A stretch of DNA of 64,000 nucleotides from Ascidia mentula (lineage: Eukaryota > Chordata > Ascidiacea > Phlebobranchia > Ascidiidae). The notes below the pieces were generated by a model that did not search any database, was not told the origin of the DNA, and saw nothing but the letters and a program-made list of their open reading frames with translations. Below, one piece after another: positions 1 to 10,792 of this stretch (its first letter is position 1; the number at the start of each line of letters is the position of its first letter). The stretch covers positions 21,962,001-22,026,000 of the forward strand of contig OX387201.1 of NCBI GenBank assembly GCA_947561715.1, written 5' to 3'. Made by a program: the position numbers and the translations under genes.

Positions 1-26
1 AGATTTAAAGTCAGTGGTTTTGCGGG

Positions 27-110
27 ATCTCGATACGATTGCTGTGAACGGCAATCGAGGACCTCGCCAGTGGGGCGAACCTGCCAATTATGTGATTGCA
101 TGAAACATTA
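27..110 (+). repeat. Diverged fragment of the 334-bp tRNA-like repeat family
   Basis: This stretch aligns by eye with the reverse complement of the body of the repeat found at 5.9-6.6 kb. Shared blocks include cgatacgat, gctgtga, aggacct, cagtggg and tgattgcat or tcattgcat in the same order and spacing. It therefore lies in the opposite orientation on the + strand to the downstream tandem copies. The tRNA-like part is not visible here and may be outside the window or lost. Confidence 0.6.
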
Positions 111-559
111 TCTGGGTTGGATTGAAGATCTTGATTTGAGGATCGAGAACAATGTTTCATGGTGATGGTGGTGTTAACCTCCTGGGTTAAAAAGGGGGAC
201 GCAGAAAAACGACTCTCAAACTTATTCTTTTTACACATGAACAAACAGTGGTCATCTATCTGCAGCTTACAACAATTATTTCTTTTAACCTGTAAGGTCT
301 CATCATTGCAGCTGTTAAGTGGCACTGTGCTAGCTTTCACACTAGCAGGCACACTAGTCTCCACTTTGTGGTACCTTTCGGTCAACGTGGATCTGCAGGG
401 TACCCTATAGTAGGTACCGAACAACAGAGACGACGAACCACTGTGTGTATTTGAGCGTACTATGGCCCTTACAGGTCGAAACAGTGCGTGTACACACCCT
501 GTCTGCAGCTTTGCAATAATATGGCTTTTTTGCACGTATATTTCTTTTACATTTGACAG
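111..559. other. Unassigned DNA upstream of the protease exons
   Basis: The minus strand is open for 174 codons over 11-535, but the translation resembles no family I know and overlaps the repeat fragment at 27-110. The missing upstream exons of the cysteine protease, including the one with the catalytic Cys, should lie in this direction. I could not identify any of them here, so they are probably beyond the left edge. Confidence 0.4.
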
Positions 560-1208
560 AAAAAGAGTTGCAAGGATGGACCCTGCAGACGTATTGGAAT
601 CAAAGAATTCAAGAAAATAAAAGGAGGTGAAATAGAACTTGAAAATGTGGTGGCGAAAGTTGGGCCGGTTGCTGTCAGTTTGGTTGCTTCAAATAAATCC
701 AAACTCCACGCTCACACCAACTATGAAGGTGACGTTTTGCTATAAGTTATATATAAACATATGTGGTGGAAAGAGAAATATATGTTGATTTTCTAGATAT
801 ATTTTATGACCCTGACTGGACAACTGGCAGACATCCAGAAAACAAAAATGCCCTTAAACATACGGTGTTGGTCGTTGGTTATGGGAGAGATCCGAGCAAA
901 CCATCTGGAGAAAACAAGTACTGGATTATCAAGAACAGGTGATAATCTGTACAGTTGTGAATTGTTCAGCAGATAACGGAGGTTTTGCAAAGTACATTGT
1001 CTTTACCTCTAGTTCTGTTGTTTGATATTTTGTCGTTTTTTTATGGCGTTTTAGTTGGGGAAGAAAAGATGGAAATACCGGATTTCAGAAAATCGCTAAA
1101 GACAGGAACAACAATTGCTTTGTCGCCGGGCGAGCCATGTATCCAGTTGGCGTGCATGTAATCAACCCCAGTGTTTCTTTGCCTGTTGAAATGCATGCTA
1201 GTGTTTAG
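560..1208 (+). CDS. Papain-family (C1A) cysteine protease, C-terminal part
   Basis: This is the 3' end of a cathepsin-like lysosomal or secreted cysteine endopeptidase. Three exons join in phase: about 560-729, 797-938 and 1055-1208 (TAG). The first carries the family stretch ENVVAKVGPVAVSLVA. The second holds the catalytic His in LKHTVLVVGYG. The Asn in NSWG is split across the last junction (AG|T TGG). The catalytic Cys exon and the propeptide are not in the window. The C-terminus departs from the usual cathepsin L ending: family members typically have a Cys-Gly-Ile stretch followed by Ala-Ser-Tyr-Pro, whereas here the residues are NNNCFVAGRAMYPVGVHV plus about 14 more. The subfamily (L-like or other) cannot be fixed from this fragment. 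The first exon's 5' limit rests on a tttgacag acceptor. Confidence 0.8.
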
Positions 1209-1675
1209 TTAAAGGCTTTGAAGTTGTTTTTGACGTGTTTCACAATAAAGTCGAGACTTTTGACGAACAAAATATTCACAAAGATCATGACCAGTATTTA
1301 AGTTGTCGATTTCTTTCCTTGCTGTTGTTATTCTGTGCCGCTTAACAAAATACGCATCAGAGTTATTTTGTCCTCGTATAATTGTTGATAAGAAAGTCGA
1401 AATCAATCGAAATCTGAAAATACAATGAAGTGAAATTTGTTGTTTTAGCTTGTTTAACAAACCCTTTAAAATAACATATCATCTTAAAAGTTGACTGTAG
1501 TTCAATTTGTTTTTGTATTATGTCAATCGTTTGCTCTTAAAAACAAAAAAATACTACACATTTTTAATTTTATGGTGGAATTACTCTCAGTGCATACACA
1601 CTGTATAACTTTACAAGAGCAGCAAATATGATTTTTGTGTAAAAGCATAATTTGCCCATAGAAAGCGTAGGCAAT
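1209..1675. other. Intergenic, cysteine protease to RPS7
   Basis: About 470 bases with no supportable gene. It should contain the 3' UTR of the protease and the promoter of RPS7. No clear structure was seen. Confidence 0.5.
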
Positions 1676-1705
1676 CCTCTTTTACAGTCGCCGTGTCGGC
1701 TCCAG
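1676..1705 (+). promoter_or_regulatory. Probable transcription start and noncoding first exon of RPS7 (TOP-like)
   Basis: A pyrimidine run cctcttttac is followed by a short exon ending in tccag|gtgggt. Ribosomal protein mRNAs in animals commonly start with a C followed by a pyrimidine tract (5' TOP), which couples their translation to TOR signalling. The match of tract, donor site and distance to the acceptor at 1940-1941 supports this as the 5' UTR exon. The exact start base is inferred. Confidence 0.5.
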
Positions 1706-1948
1706 GTGGGTTTTTGATTGTGGCTTTATTTATCGTTAAAAATCTTAGAAACTACAGAGTTTAGTTTATGTCGAAGGTGGCTGTGCTGATAAAAACATTT
1801 ACCTTTTACTCATGTTAGACATTTTGAAGCCATATTTGCGTAACGGTAAGTTATAGAGGTTGAACAAAGTCACGGATCTGTGCAAGAAAACTTTTCACCG
1901 AATAGTTGGGTTGTAGATTTATAAATGTCATGTTGTTGCAGCCTCAAG

Positions 1949-4459
1949 ATGTTCAGTGTGGGAGCAAAGATAATAAAAGCGAACAATGACAGACCAGACG
2001 AGTTCGAGACTTCCATTTCTCAGGCAATTCTGGAATTAGAAAACAACAGCGATCTGAAGACGCATCTTCGTGAACTTTACATCACCGCTGCAAAGGTTTG
2101 TGAATAAAGTCGTATGTTAAGCTGTAAATACTGAAACAAATGCACTGTAAACCTTTGTGATATTGAGAAAAATGTTTTGAATGACGAAGGTTTTTGTCAT
2201 TCTTAACTAGCATTGCTTTGTATTTTCAACATTATTTCAGTAACTTGCGTATTGTTGGTACAATTGCATATTTATTGTTGATAAAGTTCTTTTGTACAAA
2301 ATAAAGTTGCGTTGTACCCTGCCCAGTTCATAATGTTCTACTTATAATGTCACTACTTGACAGTTACGCAATAAAAGTATATTCTGTGACAGGAGGTTGA
2401 TATTGGTTCCGGTAAAAAGGCTGTCATCATATTTGTTCCTGTTCCACAATTGAGACAATTCCAGAAAATCCAAGTCCGACTTGTTCGTGAACTTGAGAAG
2501 AAATTCAGTGGAAAACACATTGTTTTCATTGCTCAGGTAATTTTGTATCTTGCTATATTACTCATTAGAATTTCTAAACATCAGTATTTCCCAGATTGGA
2601 AAGTTTGTTTTTTGCGCGGAGGATTTCGTTTCGGCGATCGTTAATTGCGCGGACGATCGCAACGTTTTTTGTATGTTAATGCATTAGCTAATTAATATTG
2701 CGCGGATTATCGGCGAATTTTCGCAAAAGTGGACATTTTTTCCAGTCTGGAGTATTTCTATATCATCTCTTAAGTCGGCCACTGTGCGTTGTTTGACTTT
2801 CACTCATTGGTGGAGTCTGTAAAATGAGTGTAACAATATTACTGTAAGGTTTGACATATAATTTCAACCATCCTGTGCACCATTTTATGATTTTGCAATT
2901 TTGTAAATGGTTTGCAGCAGAATTTGATGTATTTCTTTAATTTCAGAGACGAATTCTTCCCAAGCCCACAAGAAAAACCAGAATTAAGAACAAACAGAAG
3001 CGGCCGAGAAGGTAATCCCATTCACAACAAGCAACTTTGCCATTAGTTATTTTATTACATTGATATCTTGCTTGCTTCAGCAATATAACATATCATAAGT
3101 TGCATCTATGTAAGCCACGTCACTTAAACTATGATATAGAATATAAACTACAGTTCTCTGGCATAGCGTGCACCCCCGACCTTTTCAAAATTTAGCAACA
3201 CAATAACATCACATCCTCTAGGCTTACGCCAGTTTAAACTGCAGCAAAAATGAAGTTGCATTTCTTTTCTGATCAAACTCATAAAATGCTTTACATGCAG
3301 TTTCATTTGCCTCACAATTACACAACACAAGCAAAAGCACGTTTGTGACGAACATGTGGAAGAAAGATTTTATCAATAGCATTTTAGGCTCGTAAACTCC
3401 AGATATTTTGCACCCATAGATTTCATCTTTGTGCAGAGAAAATTGACTTCCGATTTTGTCGCGAAAACATTTATTTAAAACCACATTTGGACCATGTTTT
3501 TCGGTCGACAATTACTAAGGTCGCTGCCAAGAAACTTGTGAACTTGGAAGATCCTATGACCAATATATTATGGCATGCAAAAGAATTTGTGAGAGCATTT
3601 TTTATTTGCCGCTCCCCGTTGATGTGCAAAACTCTACGCCTATGCTACAGTTGAAATGTTTATGATAAACCTACAATGGAGTTCCCAGTTTTAAATAGTG
3701 TTTTTTTTTCAATTCGACTTGCGTTTTATCTAAACAAGACAAAAAAGTTCAACAACTGTGCTGTTGGTCTTGTCCAACTAGCGATTTCCAAAATATCTTT
3801 CTGATTTTTATTTAAACATTAATTTGTGGTGGTGACATTTGTGTGAAAAGTTATGACAATTTACATGAACATAGAAAATCTCTGCTGAGCATTTATGTGT
3901 GTTTTTGCAGTCGAACTCTGACTACAGTCCATGACAATATCTTGGAAGATCTTGTGTTTCCTGCCGAGATCGTGGGAAAACGAACTCGTGTCAAGCTTGA
4001 TTGCTCCCGTATCATCAAAGTTCACCTCGACAAAGCTCAGCAGAACAATGTTGAACATAAGGTTGGTGCAATTACATTCTTAGAGAGAATGTGCGTCTTG
4101 TTTCATTGAGCTGCAGAAATGCACACAGTTTCGACCTAGCAGTGCTGCGAGTGACTAAACAGCCAGGTAAAGACATACCTGTATGCTGGAGGCATTGACT
4201 TATCCAAACTACGAACATAACAACTTGTATGACCAACATGGAATTATGTGCGTTGACTGCAGCTCATGTTTTATGCAATCCTGTTTCAGTTTGAAAGATT
4301 AACATAATAATTAATGAATATGATTTCTATTTCAAACCATTTATATTCACAAATATTAACTCTTGAATACTTTTTGATTTGTAGACGGATACTTTCTCCG
4401 CTGTGTACAAGAAGTTGACAGGAAAAGAAATTGTCTTTGAATTTCCAGGGGGCATTTAA
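1949..4459 (+). CDS. RPS7: 40S ribosomal protein eS7 (RPS7)
   Basis: Structural component of the small ribosomal subunit, needed for 18S rRNA processing in the family. Five coding exons close in phase: 1949-2095, 2393-2536, 2947-3011, 3911-4061 and 4385-4459, giving 193 residues (human 194). The protein starts [10 protein letters not shown] and includes [49 protein letters not shown] and [14 protein letters not shown]. It ends [13 protein letters not shown], where vertebrates end FEFPEFQL. The start is the first in-frame ATG after an acceptor at 1940-1941, so the upstream exon is noncoding. The third intron (3012-3910) carries a dispersed repeat at about 3157-3655. Confidence 0.97.
3157..3655 (+). 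repeat. Dispersed MITE-like repeat, copy 1 (in RPS7 intron)
   Basis: This copy shares with 11664-12092, in the same order, blocks such as gcacccccga, cttttc, gccagtttaaac, gcagcaaaaatgaag, gcatttcttttctgat, gattttatc and the ending ccgttgatgt, caaaa, ctac, cctatg. It sits in an intron in the sense direction of the host. It is the more diverged of the two copies. No coding potential is recognised. Confidence 0.75.
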
Positions 4460-4668
4460 ATGATTAAATAAGCCACCAACACCAATGACTGGTTTTGTTC
4501 AAATTAACCAGTTTAGGCAGATGGAGGTTATGTGAAAGTGTACAATGTTGTCACCAAATTTAACAACCAGTTATATGTTTTTAGTTTGTAGATAACATGC
4601 AGGATTCACTGTTAACCCGATCAAAAACACAGTACTTACAGTTTAGCATCTAGTTTATCAGCAATCCT

Positions 4669-4674
4669 AATAAA
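4669..4674 (+). terminator. RPS7 polyadenylation signal
   Basis: AATAAA lies about 210 bases after the RPS7 stop codon, a normal 3' UTR distance. Confidence 0.6.
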
Positions 4675-5869
4675 CTCAGTATGGTGTGGAAAGAAAGTTA
4701 TGTCTGCCCTGGTTCTCCCATAAACCACACACGACGTTTATGGTGCAAATATGAGCATTGTATTTGTGATGTAACAATACGTCAGAAATCATTGTGAGGA
4801 AACAGTGGTTGAATGCTGGGCCTGTGAGGTGTGTAGAGTTACGTCATGAGCTCCCGGTGTCTGAAGAAAAGGTTGAACGGCTTTGACGTCATAGTGACGT
4901 GTTGAATCCGCTTGTTGGGCCTGTTTGATTGACAGCCCTCTGAAGAGTCTTTCCTGTGTATGAAGAGCGTTAATACTTAAATCGGTTCAAATGGTTTGTG
5001 ACGTAAGACTGAGTTGATCGCATTACAATAATCTTCCAAGTGGCGTCACCTACCGGTCAAGAATATTTCGCCTTGAACTAAGACCATGTTTAATTACTAC
5101 CCGGTAAAATCTCATCGTTTTTATTTAAGTGTGATGTCATAATCGTTCGTATGCCGTAACATTGACCGTAATCGGCGAACTCAAAGGATGTAAATCGATT
5201 TTATACATTTCTCGATCGAACCATTGTGACGTAACAAAACGCTGGAACAGATTGAAGATTCGAACGACCACACTATACAGTCACGTGATTTTTTATCAGC
5301 AAACCATCTCAGTTCACATCAAATTCTAATTGATCAGTTTAGTTATGTACTGTCTCAACACATGTGCCGACAAACTGATGTTTAAACGCATGTCCATCAT
5401 ATCAGACCAGTTGTAACATTCAATACAGGTTGTGGTTGCTAAGACACACAGAATGTGATGACGTCACATGCTCAAGTAGAACACAATAACAAAATGTCCT
5501 ATCACTATACGCTATAGCGAATTCAAATATATTTCCATTCGCAATATCACTGACCACCATTACCGGTTATTTTCACATCGTGTCAGAAAATAAAATCGAG
5601 TCTTAAAGGTTTTTAAATAAAATAAATTTTGTTTTTGAAAAGCTTTCCGCCCGCACTCGCCGTTTTAAAATTAACTTAAACAAAGGTTATCGAACTTCGT
5701 AAATAAAACATTGACACCGGGTTTAACGGCACGTTTACAAGAAGTTCTCGGGTCGACTGTGGGAATTTGAAAGCTCTCGTGCAGATCGAAAATCATCGAC
5801 ATTTATCTGATTTCATTTAAAATATATACAGCTCTAATGGTGCTTATTTATGTGAATAGTAAGGTTTGC
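4675..5869. other. Intergenic, RPS7 to the tandem repeat
   Basis: No ORF or RNA gene could be supported. The stretch is rich in TGACGT half sites and contains full TGACGTCA palindromes at 4884-4891 and 5459-5466. Confidence 0.5.
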
Positions 5870-5936
5870 AGGCATTGCAGCCTAGCTGGATCAGCCACTT
5901 TTTCCTGACAACTCGGAGTAAGATTTGAAAAATCAA

Positions 5937-6009
5937 GCTCCCTTTGAGGTTTGAACTCACGACCCTGGACTAACCGGGCCCAACGCTCTACCAACTGAGC
6001 TACAGGAGC
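5937..6009 (-). repeat. tRNA-like head of repeat copy 1
   Basis: The 73-base minus-strand segment folds roughly as a tRNA: acceptor ends gctcctg and agggagc, D arm gctc/gagc, an anticodon arm tgggc/gtcca around the loop ccggtta (anticodon would be GGT), and a T arm with ttcaaac. The acceptor stem has a G-A mismatch, the T stem has one mismatch, and the base before the anticodon is C, not T. It is better read as a SINE promoter than as a working tRNA-Thr gene. Confidence 0.65.
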
Positions 6010-6270
6010 TCAGTGGTTTCACGGGGTATATTGTGGCCAAGGTACACTAGTGCGCAAGCGCACAACTTGCCAGGCAACCTTCACATATACGTAGGGGATC
6101 TCTATGCAAAGACATGATTGGCATAATCGCCCACTGCGCAGGTCATTGCTTGGCGATCACAGCTATCGTATCGCGATCATTAGGTTTGAAGGCTTGGCAG
6201 CCCAGGCAATACAGCCTAGCTGGATCAGCCACTTTTTCCTGACAACTCGGAGTAAGATTTAAAAAATCAA

Positions 6271-6343
6271 GCTCCCTTTGAGGTTTGAACTCACGACCCT
6301 GGACTAACCGGGCCCAACGCTCTACCAACTGAGCTACAGGAGC
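6271..6343 (-). repeat. tRNA-like head of repeat copy 2
   Basis: Same 73-base tRNA-like sequence as at 5937-6009, shifted by 334 bases, with the same mismatches. Identical defects in both copies argue for amplification of one repeat unit over two independent tRNA genes. Confidence 0.65.
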
Positions 6344-7652
6344 TCAGTGGTTTCACGGGGTATATTGTGGCCAAGGTACACTGGTGCGCAAGCGCACAAC
6401 TTGCCAGGCAACCTTCACATACACGTAGGGGATCTCTATGCAATGACATGATTGGCATGATCGCCCACTGCGCAGGTCCTTGCTTGGCGATCACAGCTAT
6501 CGTATCGCGATCATTAGGTTTGCTGGCTTGGCAGCCCAGGCATTGCAGCCTAGCTGGATCAGCCACTTTTACCTGACAAGCCGGAGCAAGATTTGAAACT
6601 TCATCTACGATTTCTATGGTTTTCACCGAACAAACTTTAAAATCATGAAGGTTTACCTGAAATTGGTTCCGCTCGAGTAGCTCTTGTTTAATTTCGATTA
6701 TTCCGATCCCGATCATGACAACGCACAAGGTTACCACGATCCCCCCAACACAAAATGCTGACGCACCACTTATCATCATGACGTAATTAGCCCAAACCGG
6801 GTATTTCCCGGCTTCATCACTGACCTGTACAGAACATACGAATAATCAGCAAAATGCGGAGTTGAATAAGTGATACTGATGATGCCGACGAGCATAGGCG
6901 GATCTTATATATATACATTGGGAAACACGACAAACAAACGACTTCGGATTTTTTGTAGGAGTTGATAAATAAATCTGTTACCAAGTCTTTGTTGGTCATA
7001 AAGTTGCCAAGAGATCACGATTTATAGAGATCACGATTTATACAAAGTTTCATTGAAAGTTTTCAGGCACCTGTGTGGTTTCGGCGAAACTGTAGAGAAG
7101 AATTACAACCCCGAACACGGCGAGCAACAAACCTCCTGCACACGTCACACACAGCACTAGACGTTTCTTCCTAAACAAACAATGGGGCATTGTTACATGC
7201 ACTGTTCCGTGTTCTGGAAGTTAAAGTGGTTGCGGTAACTTTCGACCGTTTTTATTTGGGTTTGCAGAGAAAACAAAGTGCAAAAATCCAAAAATGTTTG
7301 TTCGTAAGTTATTGGTGGGAGCTGCCTTAGGTGTGTATGAAGTTTAAATCACAATGATTTTTGCAACTTAACCTTCCGGAGAAAACCGATTTGGATGCGC
7401 ATGTCACGTGACTTACTTCTGCCTCTTCTCGATCTCATCTGGCGCGATAATTTCACTCCTACACAAAGCAACTCCCGCGCAATCCTCGTAGAAGTGATGG
7501 AGGTAATTCCTGACTCCAAATCTTTGCCCACCGTCCTCCGTTGAACTGGATTCACTATCCGACACAGATATTTTCCTTTCTTTCGTCATAATGCAATCTT
7601 GCGTCACATCGTCTCCGGAGTTTTTAGCGATTTCGCCCCCGGTAAGTTTCAT
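6291..7652 (-). CDS. Neurensin-like two-pass membrane protein
   Basis: Neurensins are small vesicle membrane proteins of neurons with two transmembrane helices. Three exons join in phase on the minus strand: 7652-7417, 7170-7071 and 6824-6291. The first contains GGQRFGVRNYLHHFYEDCAG, close to the family signature GGYQRYGVRSYLHQFYEDC of vertebrate neurensin. Exon 2 carries the first helix (CAGGLLLAVFGVVILLYSF). Exon 3 carries the second (ISGASAFCVGGIVVTLCVVM) and a short cytoplasmic part. The ORF runs to 289 residues against about 195 in vertebrates, because from about 6600 downward the reading frame is the tRNA-like repeat. Native-looking sequence ends near residue 187. The true 3' end may instead use a splice or polyadenylation site before the repeat. 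A TGACGTCA palindrome lies 16 bases upstream of the ATG. Confidence 0.8.
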
Positions 7653-7675
7653 GGTTCAGTAAATATGTGACGTCA

Positions 7676-10600
7676 CATACTTAAAATTTGGTAATGGTTA
7701 GAAAGCTGCAGTGTTTCCTATCAAAAAATTATGGCATCATCAATGCAGCGAAAAACGTTTTTCTGACACAATGTAACCATACAATTGGGCAAAAGTTGCA
7801 AATAAGCGCAAATAACTATCGTAATATGCTGCGATTCATGCAAAAACTGTGCACTGAAGGCTTGATAATTAACCAACGTTTTCATCACCTGTCAATCAAA
7901 CTTTCTGACACTTTCGAAACTCAAGCAGCTCACAACATGCATTGCTTGTATTCTGTTGCATTTGGCGACTGCACATGTTTTTCGTGGCACTTTCATCGAA
8001 TAGACAGCAGCCGTGTCGCAGGAAGGTTGTCAAACACATATGTTGGAGTTAGTTAGTTATTCTGGTGGAGCGCTGGACAGGAACATTCAGCGCATTAATA
8101 AATCAACAGTCAGGTAGGGAGCCCTCGTCGCGTCGCGGTTTCATGCAATGCTTCATTACTTCCACCTCTGCCCACTGTAATACTTCATCACACAACCTTC
8201 GTGTGCGTTTATAAAAAACAGCAACAAAATGAAACTTCATATTTTGCGCAGAAACATTTCCGTCCACTGCCTCGCACAAATAACTTGGTGCACGAAAATG
8301 TTAATCCAAATATCCCCGCCATTGTCGGTTAAACAAAACTGACAGCTGAATTTTTCTATCTGCTGCCTCGTATTGAGACATCGCTTTCTTGCCTCACGTC
8401 CACCCACCTCTCCCTGTCGATCGATTCCTGCCACAAAGAATAATCTTGGATTTAGGCGAGCGCTCTCAATCGATTTTCCCGCAAAATCATGCTCATTTTG
8501 TGACGTCATAATGCCGAAGGAAGCGGGGTGATCGATCACACCCGGCGGGTAGAAACGGTTCCGTGTGTTCGTTTTTTGTCGAACTGACGCAATTACCAGC
8601 ATGCTGAAAGGCACCTACATCTGTCTCCTGTAATCAATGCTGTTTCCTTCAAACCACGTTTTAATCATATTTTTTTACTATTGTGTTAATTATAAATATG
8701 TTGAAGCGGACGGACGCAGTCAAAATTACTATTGGTATTTCCCGCCTGTTATCGGCGCTTGGACACTCTGCTGTTTGACAATCGGAAAGAAGACTGACTG
8801 CCCAGTCTTTAAATATAAGTTGGTGCAAGATAACGTAAACTGAACTACAGGATTTTATTGTAAAACTAATCAAGTACCTTTTTATTCGCGACCCTGTTTG
8901 GTTTGCAAGGTTTTTATTTCCTTTGTAGAGTCCACGTTACAGAATCCAATAAAATATTAGCACGCCACTAGCGACGAAGCGAAGTTGCGTGTTTTTTTTG
9001 CGCTCATTGGATAACAACGCCGACGAAAATTTGTCAACTTTTTTCTACAAATGTTGATAGATTTCCGTTGTTTTGACTTATTAATAAACATTATTGGCTT
9101 AGCATTGCTCTGTTTTGCTTTTTGTAATATTTACATTCAGAATTTTTGATTGTTTGATGGGAGTTTTTTTTGCGTTTATTTTAGCACCACAAATCCATCT
9201 GGTTGTTAATTGCAGCAGCTGCAAGTTGTCAAAGAAAACAGCCATTTCAGTTGATTGTATTCTGTATATTGTTTTTGATGTAACACAAGAAGGTGCAAAA
9301 AGTATTCAGGGAAATGTATCAGTGGTAATTCTAATTCTCATTTCCATTTTGTCGACATATCCTCACAAAAAATAAAGTGTTTGTGTTAATCGTGTAGGCC
9401 TATAGGCCCACTGCTATATACCAACCCTTTAATAGCATTGTGATTGCTATTTCTTTTTATTCTTGTTAAGGACAATTATGACACTAGAATAGATTGGCAA
9501 TTGTGAAGATCACATCAATTAACCAAGGTTTTTTGTTTGATGATGTGGATTGCACATAAATTTATAAAATTGACATTTTTTCCGATCTTATAATAATATA
9601 GACCATCTACAATAATTTTGAAGTTGTGTTTTTGGAAGTATATCAATTGAAATGCTTTTTGTAGAGTTTTAGGCAAAATATCAACAAGTTACTATATTAC
9701 AATGTAAGGTGGATTGTGTAGTAGGTTTTCTTATATAAATGTATATAAAAAATCTTTTTCATGAGTGGTGCTTCACCAGTAAAATAATGAAAGATGACAA
9801 TGAACAAATAATTAAATGAAGTCCATATTTAAACTTGGTCAGCAAAGGTTGGTAGCATGTGCATCTACAAACAACACATTCCAGACCATTAAACTTTTAA
9901 CCTTAACAATGTCTGAACATTTTTTGCAAAAACTTCGCCAATCTAGTTAGAAGATTTTCATAAAGTCAAGTAAAGTATGACAAACTTATTTTTGTTGTTT
10001 GCAGGTAGGATTTATTTTTCTGTTTTTTACTTCATCTGTCTTGGTGTTGCTCCCTTGTTCATGCATATAGTGTTTGTATTATGATATCACAATACTTCCT
10101 GTTGGTAACAGAGTATCGCACATCGGCGTGTTTGTGTTTGGGTGATGCCCATTGTTTTGTCATCACCACTAGAACGATTTCTTGTCGCCTATTCTAGTGA
10201 TTAAATCAGCTATTAATTGTAATTGCTCATTTTAAAAAAGTTAGGAATTGTGAAACATGTTTGTGTTTATTACCATTTGGTTTCTGACTTAAAATTATTT
10301 TTTTACGCTTTATTGATTAAAACTTGTAAAATTGTAGAAAGTATTTTACTGGAATGTATTTATGTGTATGTGATATGTTCTCTTGCTTCTGCTTATAAAT
10401 AGCTGATGTCATTTAAGCTGTCATTGGAAATGTTTCGATGATAAATGACCAACCTTTAACTTCACTTTTACAAAACTGTTATTAATTGTCTTGTGAGTTG
10501 ATAATGTTCGTGGCAACATTTACTACAAGCTTTTAGTCATTTATATGCAGGGCTGCCATGTTATAGGTATTTTGAGTGCAGTGTCCAGAAAATACATGTA

Positions 10601-10775
10601 TTTGTTTATTTCTTTAAAACATGCTTTTTTGTGTGCTTGGTGCTAACCTTAGTTATATTTCTGAGATTGTTGCAGTTATTTTTATTGAAAAAAGTATTTG
10701 AAAGCAGAATATTTGCTGATAAAAATCATAAAAACAAACAAAGAAAACATGAAACAAAATCATTTCATTTTCTAG
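7676..10775. other. 3.1-kb interval between neurensin-like and metadherin-like genes
   Basis: Open frames occur at 7688-8056 (+, 122 codons), 8237-8614 (-, 125 codons), 8661-8873 (-) and 9115-9375 (+). None resembles a known family, has a convincing splice structure, or continues in a neighbour. The stretch up to about 9 kb could hold the neurensin promoter. The AT-rich remainder could hold 5' UTR exons of the metadherin-like gene. I see nothing firm. Confidence 0.4.
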
Positions 10776-10792
10776 AGATACCATAGGCAGAG

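Larger units (their letters stand above)
5870..6600 (-). repeat. 334-bp tandem repeat with tRNA-like segment (SINE-like), about 2.2 copies
   Basis: The marker cctagctggatcagcc occurs at 5881, 6215 and 6549, exactly 334 bases apart. The first two units are nearly identical. The third is cut after about 50 bases and more diverged. On the minus strand each full unit contains a 73-base tRNA-like segment with a perfect A box (tagctcagttgg) and a recognisable B box. A related fragment lies in the opposite orientation at 27-110, so the family is dispersed. The last exon of the neurensin-like gene reads through this array. Confidence 0.85.

Noticed and set aside
5937..6343. Two functional tRNA-Thr(GGT) genes on the minus strand
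   Set aside because: Both 73-base segments share the same acceptor and T-stem mismatches and a C in place of the universal base before the anticodon. They repeat with the 334-bp unit, so they are tRNA-derived repeat parts.
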